DNA of 64,000 bases. It comes from Salvator merianae (Eukaryota; Chordata; Lepidosauria; Squamata; Teiidae). The stretch covers positions 6,499,977 through 6,563,976 of the forward strand of contig QVOM02000023.1 of the NCBI GenBank assembly GCA_003586115.2, in the 5' to 3' direction. This document shows positions 59,790-64,000 of this stretch, one piece after another. Below the pieces are notes generated by a model. That model did no database searches. It worked only from the letters and a program-made list of their open reading frames with translations, and was not told where the DNA came from. The position numbers and the translations under genes are program-made. Positions within the stretch are counted from its first letter, which is position 1, and the number at the start of each line of letters is the position of its first letter.

Positions 59790-60195
59790 ATCCAGATTGG
59801 GGTGCGGGGACGCTGGTCTGGGTCACCAGTAGACCTCAGTATTGAGGTCTACCAATATTGAGGTCTACCAGCAGACCATCTGGGTCTAGCCTGGAAAATG
59901 CCGCTATGCAGAAAGCACGTCTCAGTATTACTGGGGGAACCATTAATACCCCAAAGCACATCACGAAAAAGGGTCTTGAAAGCTAGGAATGTTCAGTCCT
60001 AGCCCTTTGAAGCTCTTGGAGCCCAATTCCAAAGCCTACAGAAGCTTTGGGCTACTGCAGAGGCTGGCATGGACCAGTGCCACCATGCAGACAGCACTGT
60101 TCCAGACCATGTCTTGCCTTGTTCCTGACCAGTGGGCCTCGCTAGTCCAGACCCACTGGCTCGGATCAAGGCACAAGAAGTGCAGAGAGGTCCAA
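59790..60195. mobile_element. Degraded CCATTTTGG-type element
   Basis: Contains CCAGTAGACCTCAGTATTG and a direct repeat of TATTGAGGTCTACCA (59843 and 59863). The 3' end AAGTGCAGAGAGGTCC resembles sister termini. Confidence 0.5.
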
Positions 60196-60689
60196 AAGGT
60201 CCATACAGAGCAGCGTTTCCATAATCTGGGGATGGATCTGGATTTCAGTAAATATGCCTCTATAAGAGCGGTCCCCAAAGGTTTGGCACTGCCAATGAAT
60301 ACAGAGCTTGAAAATCAAGGAGAAGACAAAAGGAAATTTGTCTGCTAGGATTGGGAAGCCGTTTCCTTCCTCTGCAGCGACCTTGCTGTGACCCGGGATG
60401 TCTCAGCTTTGGCACAACTTGTCGTCTTCTTGTTACGACTTCCCCTGCCGACGCCAAGAGCCTCCTCTCTTCTGCTAGAGGAAGAATCGCTAGTATTCCT
60501 GGACCTCTCCTCAGCCTCCCACCTTCTCCCTAGTTCTAATTTTGTTGCTGAATTGGCTGCTCTTGACTAAAGCCCAAAGATAACAAAGACAATGACAACA
60601 GAGAGAGAGGAAGGGGAAGGAAGACTTTTTTTAAAAAAGAGAACCAAACCAATAAACCCCTCAGTTTTCAATTGTACAATAGGGAGGGC

Positions 60690-60835
60690 AGGCGGGCTAT
60701 ATTGTAAATATATTTCAAATTATCCTATATATTTTATCTTCTCGTAATTGTGACCTCCCTGGGACCTTCAGGTAAAGGGTAGGATATAGATATTTAAATA
60801 AATAAGTAAATAAATAAATAAAATAAATAAGCAGC
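60690..60835 (+). mobile_element. Non-LTR retroposon 3' end with AAAT tail
   Basis: TTGTGACCTCCCTGGGACC, AAAGGGTAGGATATAGATA and (AAAT)n. Same kind of 3' end as at 31160. Confidence 0.6.
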
Positions 60836-61324
60836 AGTGACTCATCCATATCCAGTAAGGAGGCCTAAATGACAACACAGATTAGCCTCTGGGCTCCATC
60901 AATCTGAGCAAACCAGACTTACTTCCGCACTGGACTGAAGTCTGATGTGCTTTGCTTTGCTGAGGCCATGGCATGCCGCCACTTAGATCTGGATTTCTTG
61001 TGAAGCATCAAACAGCAAACAACTTTTTTTTTTAGAACTTTAGTAACAAGAAATTAAGCAGGGAGAGTGAAAATGAAATGCACGTGCCATGTGTCCCTTT
61101 TTAGGTGTGAACTTCTCTGCCACTAAAACACCTGGAAGTTAACTGAGCACCGAAACAGTAACTTACTGTTCTGAAAGCTAAGACCAAGGGCCTGTTGGCA
61201 GTTAACTTCTGGTGCTATCTTGGGCTCTCTAGGTGAAAGATGGGATGCAAAGATGAATGAGACGGTTTGGAAGCTGGAGCTAATGCAGAACGTAGCAGGA
61301 CAACCACAGATGGGGATTTTTAAA

Positions 61325-61466
61325 AATATAACCTACCCACCTTTTCTCCACTATAATTTAATGTTTTGTGTTTTATCGGATGCTGGGACCCACCCTGGGA
61401 CCTTTGTGGTGGAGGATGGACTACAAATAAATTTATATAAATAAATTAAATAAATTAAAATAAATT
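61325..61466 (+). mobile_element. Non-LTR retroposon 3' end
   Basis: ACCCACCCTGGGACC, GGAGGATGGACTACAAATAA and an AAAT/TAAAT tail. Confidence 0.55.
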
Positions 61467-61782
61467 AAACCTACCAATCACTCTTAAAAAAACAAACAAA
61501 AAAAGTATTTCAAGGGCAGAGCACTTATTTGCATGCAGATCTGCTCAGCAGTAGCTCTAAATAGGATTGGGACTCTGGTCTGAACTACTTACAGCTTTAA
61601 ATAATTATGATATTATAAAGAAACAATGATATGATATATATCAATCATTATATATGAGATCTATATCTACACCCCTATCTATATTGATACCATATGGAGA
61701 GTATTCTCTTACACAGAGAGTACATTGAGAAGGTGAAATCCTGACAAACTTGGCTGTGGAGCAAGGGGACATGAACTTGGCC

Positions 61783-62115
61783 TTACCTTGCTCTTGACTT
61801 CGTGGAGACTATATGAGCAGTGCCAACCATGACCGTGTCAAACCATGCAATGGCTTCAGTGATGCCATCATTGGTGATGCCATCATCAGTGATGCCATAG
61901 GCCTGCCAGGGTTTCCTCCAGGACTTGCCTTGCCATGTGACCTGCACCTGCTCCTCAGCTGCCATTATATCTTCATGGCGACATAGGTAGCAAATGTGGA
62001 GACAATCTGCCTTCAGCCATTCAAACTTCCCTACATCTAAGGTGGCTTTGGGGGTGGGTTCTTCACCTCTGACACGGCCTATGTCCAGACAAGCATATTT
62101 GCCTGCGTAGCTCAA
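61783..62115 (-). other. Unrecognised 110-codon open frame
   Basis: An open frame starting MSYAGKYACLDIGRVRGEE and ending TKSRAR at a stop. I recognise no domain. It contains a small tandem repeat, GITDDGITNDGITE, from GTGATGCCATCA-type units on the plus strand (about 61859-61899). A possible donor, CAAG/GTAAGG, sits near its 3' end. It could be a decayed mobile element, a spurious frame or an exon of unknown type. It does not resemble PAPPA. Confidence 0.2.
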
Positions 62116-63317
62116 AGGACATTCAAGGAGAGCCCTTTTTCATTCATGCAGGTGGAGCCTTGAATGCGGCTCAAAGGCAAACACATTAATTTATTCGTGC
62201 TTAAAACATCTTCAGATCCTCCAGCCTTTGTTACTTACTTCCAGCTTGTGATGACAGGGATGAAAGCACAAGGGTTTTAAAGGCATGAAAATCATGCAAC
62301 AGATTTGTTTTAAAAGCTTGCTGGAGAAAACACTGGCGTCCACGTGGCATGTGATCAAATCTCCCTCCGCATCTGATAATGCAGAGGGTGATTTACCTAG
62401 GGCGAGCCGATCACTTGTGTGGCCATCTGTCCGTCGTACACCACAGGAATGTTGGTATCCTTCCACACTAGCAAGAGGCCGAAGCTTCAAAATAGTTTAT
62501 AAGTTAGTACCTCATAACTGCTTCCTTCTCCTATTCTTTTTTAGGGGCCTGAGCTCCAGCATGGACAATGCCAAGACACACAGCAGATGGAATCTTGGCT
62601 TTTTAGTGTTCCATTGGCCCTTGCGCACTTGAGTCAGATGGAGCAGAGAAAGGTCTTTTTCCCTCTCTCTTTTTCTCCCTCTGAGTGTATGTAGCAGAGA
62701 GATTTCCAGTAGCTGCCAGTAATATGTATCTCCAATTGCAAGACACAGAATGAATTTGCAGCTATTAATATAGGCTTCCTCCTCATATTTATGACATTTT
62801 CCTAGTGTGAAGCACAGAGATATCTTGATCTTGTTCATCTTGCAAAACGGCCCTGTTATTCTCACTCTCAATGAAGCTGAGAGCAGTTACTAGGACTTGG
62901 AAAAAAAAGGGGAAAAAAAAACTTTCAAGTTTAGTTTAGTACTTCCAGCTAAGGATTTTTGAAACAAGTTGGTAAGGAACCATAATCTCCCACCTTGCTT
63001 TCTCAAGTCTATCTAAAGCAGCAGTCCTTTGACCTGAGTTTTGAACCTAAGTTACAAAGCTAAGAATAGGTAAAACATATTGGTGGATACTGAATTCAGC
63101 CCAGACCAAGCACAAAATTCCCTTCAAACGTTAAGATGCAGCAATATATCCTTGGATGGACTGCAGACCACTCCAACTCTGAGAAATGGACAGACAGCAA
63201 GAATTGAGATTGGGATTGCACTCTGAAAATGGAGTCATGCGATTATTTTTGCACCTGCTGCTGTCACTGCAAAACAAAGTACCCTAAAGACAACCAAATG
63301 CTTTAGCAACCAAGTAC

Positions 63318-63655
63318 ACCATCAGCCAACAAGCATTTGATGGGATCCACAGAGAAGAGCCAGAAAGCTTGTAGATTTTTTTTTCCAATAAAACACCCGA
63401 TTGCCCAGTCCGCAGGAGAATTTCATGTGTTCCAAACACAGCATTTTATATAGTTCAATCAGGTCTCCTCTTGAAAGGCACTTTTCAAGGCTGAAGAGGC
63501 CAAGACATTGCAGCCTGATTTTGTAAGGAAGGAGTTCCAGCCCCTTGATCATTCTGGTTGCCCTTTTCTGCACCTTCTCCAGTTCCACGACATCATTTCA
63601 AAGGTGAGGTGACCAGAATTGAACACAATATTCCAGTGTGGTCTCACCATAGATT
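63318..63655 (-). mobile_element. L2/CR1-type LINE, ORF 3' fragment
   Basis: Minus-strand frame MELEKVQKRATRMIKGLELL, then YKIRLQCLGLFSLEK and RGDLIELYKM, is the C-terminal part of the LINE reverse transcriptase ORF, somewhat upstream of the part at 40236. Frames are broken. Confidence 0.88.
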
Positions 63656-63815
63656 TATAAATGCCTGTACATTCTTTTCTTATTCAGTTCTCAGATCACT
63701 TTTTCTTTCTTTTTCTTTTTCTCACCACCATAAAAGGAAGTGGAAAGACTTCAGTCAGGCAGAAGCTATAGGGAGGATGGGCAGAGTCAAAACTATAGAT
63801 CTGATTGAGGCTTTT

Positions 63816-64000
63816 ATTTAGAGATGTGTGCAAACTTAAAAATGCCGGTTCGGGTCTACTTCAAACTGACTTATACTGGTTTGATCTGATTCTTCAAAAG
63901 CTCTTTAAAATGACAAAATACAAACTCAAATCAGTTCAAATCAAACCAGGTGGTTCAAACTGGTTCGACTGAATTCCCTTAGTTCAGTTTGAGTTCAAAC
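63816..64000. mobile_element. MITE, 5' part, cut by the window edge
   Basis: Starts TAGAGATGTGTGCAAACTT, close to the TAGGGATGTGCA terminus of the element at 7875. The interior is full of GGTTCAAACTGG-like words; similar words recur near 34.2 and 52.0-52.15 kb. Confidence 0.55.

Larger units (their letters stand above)
39600..64000 (-). other. PAPPA intron 10 (partial) or sequence upstream of exon 11
   Basis: No minus-strand exon matching the PAPPA protease or central domain was found here. The region holds LINE fragments (40.2, 46.4, 53.3 and 63.3 kb), SINE and MITE copies, and simple repeats. I looked for the exon expected to precede exon 11 (acidic, Cys-rich, ending near a WVI-type motif) and did not see it. 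Stretches not listed separately, such as 43.1-44.7, 47.0-47.9, 48.8-50.1 and 62.1-63.3 kb, show nothing I can name. Confidence 0.55.

Noticed and set aside
1..64000. Endogenous retrovirus or LTR element
   Set aside because: No paired LTRs, primer-binding site or gag/pol frames were recognised; the reverse-transcriptase-like pieces belong to non-LTR elements.
1..64000. CRISPR array, bacterial operon or prophage
   Set aside because: Intron-bearing vertebrate gene and vertebrate repeats throughout; direct repeats seen are simple or interspersed repeats.

Overview
The window is vertebrate nuclear DNA, most likely from a squamate reptile (lizard or snake). Reasons: one multi-exon gene with GT-AG introns, no dense coding, and a repeat mix typical of squamates. 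That mix comprises CR1 and L2-type LINE 3' ends, L1 remnants, tRNA-derived SINEs of the Sauria/Squam kind, a Tc1 remnant, many short inverted-repeat DNA elements and long simple repeats. The species cannot be told from sequence alone.

The only protein-coding gene I can support lies on the minus strand. Eleven consecutive exons between 39599 and 1562 encode the C-terminal third of a pappalysin, best matched to PAPPA (pregnancy-associated plasma protein A, the secreted metalloprotease that cleaves IGF-binding proteins). The exons sum to 1614 nt, exactly 538 codons, with compatible splice phases at every junction and no stop. In order they carry the end of the central region (39.6-38.4 kb), five SCR/sushi modules (36.2-5.7 kb) and the third Lin-12/Notch repeat (5.7-1.56 kb). 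The catalytic N-terminal two thirds and the last coding exon are not seen and should lie outside the window. Numbering as exons 11-21 assumes the 22-exon human layout.

Region by region: 1-1561 is the final intron. Then come exon 21 (1.6 kb), exon 20 (5.7 kb), a 9 kb repeat-rich intron, and exons 19-15 (14.7, 18.2, 21.0, 24.6, 27.8 kb). An 8 kb intron leads to exon 14 (36.1 kb), followed by the tight cluster of exons 13-11 (38.4-39.6 kb). Everything from 39.6 to 64 kb looks like one large upstream intron filled with repeats.

Most notable: (1) long complementary purine and pyrimidine tracts flank exon 17 and could pair in the pre-mRNA; (2) SCR1 has Phe where the other four SCRs all carry a Cys; (3) a 342-bp MITE has a perfect 8-bp target duplication; (4) several families of short inverted-repeat elements have related ends but diverged interiors. 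I found no non-repeat RNA gene, CRISPR array or second protein-coding gene.
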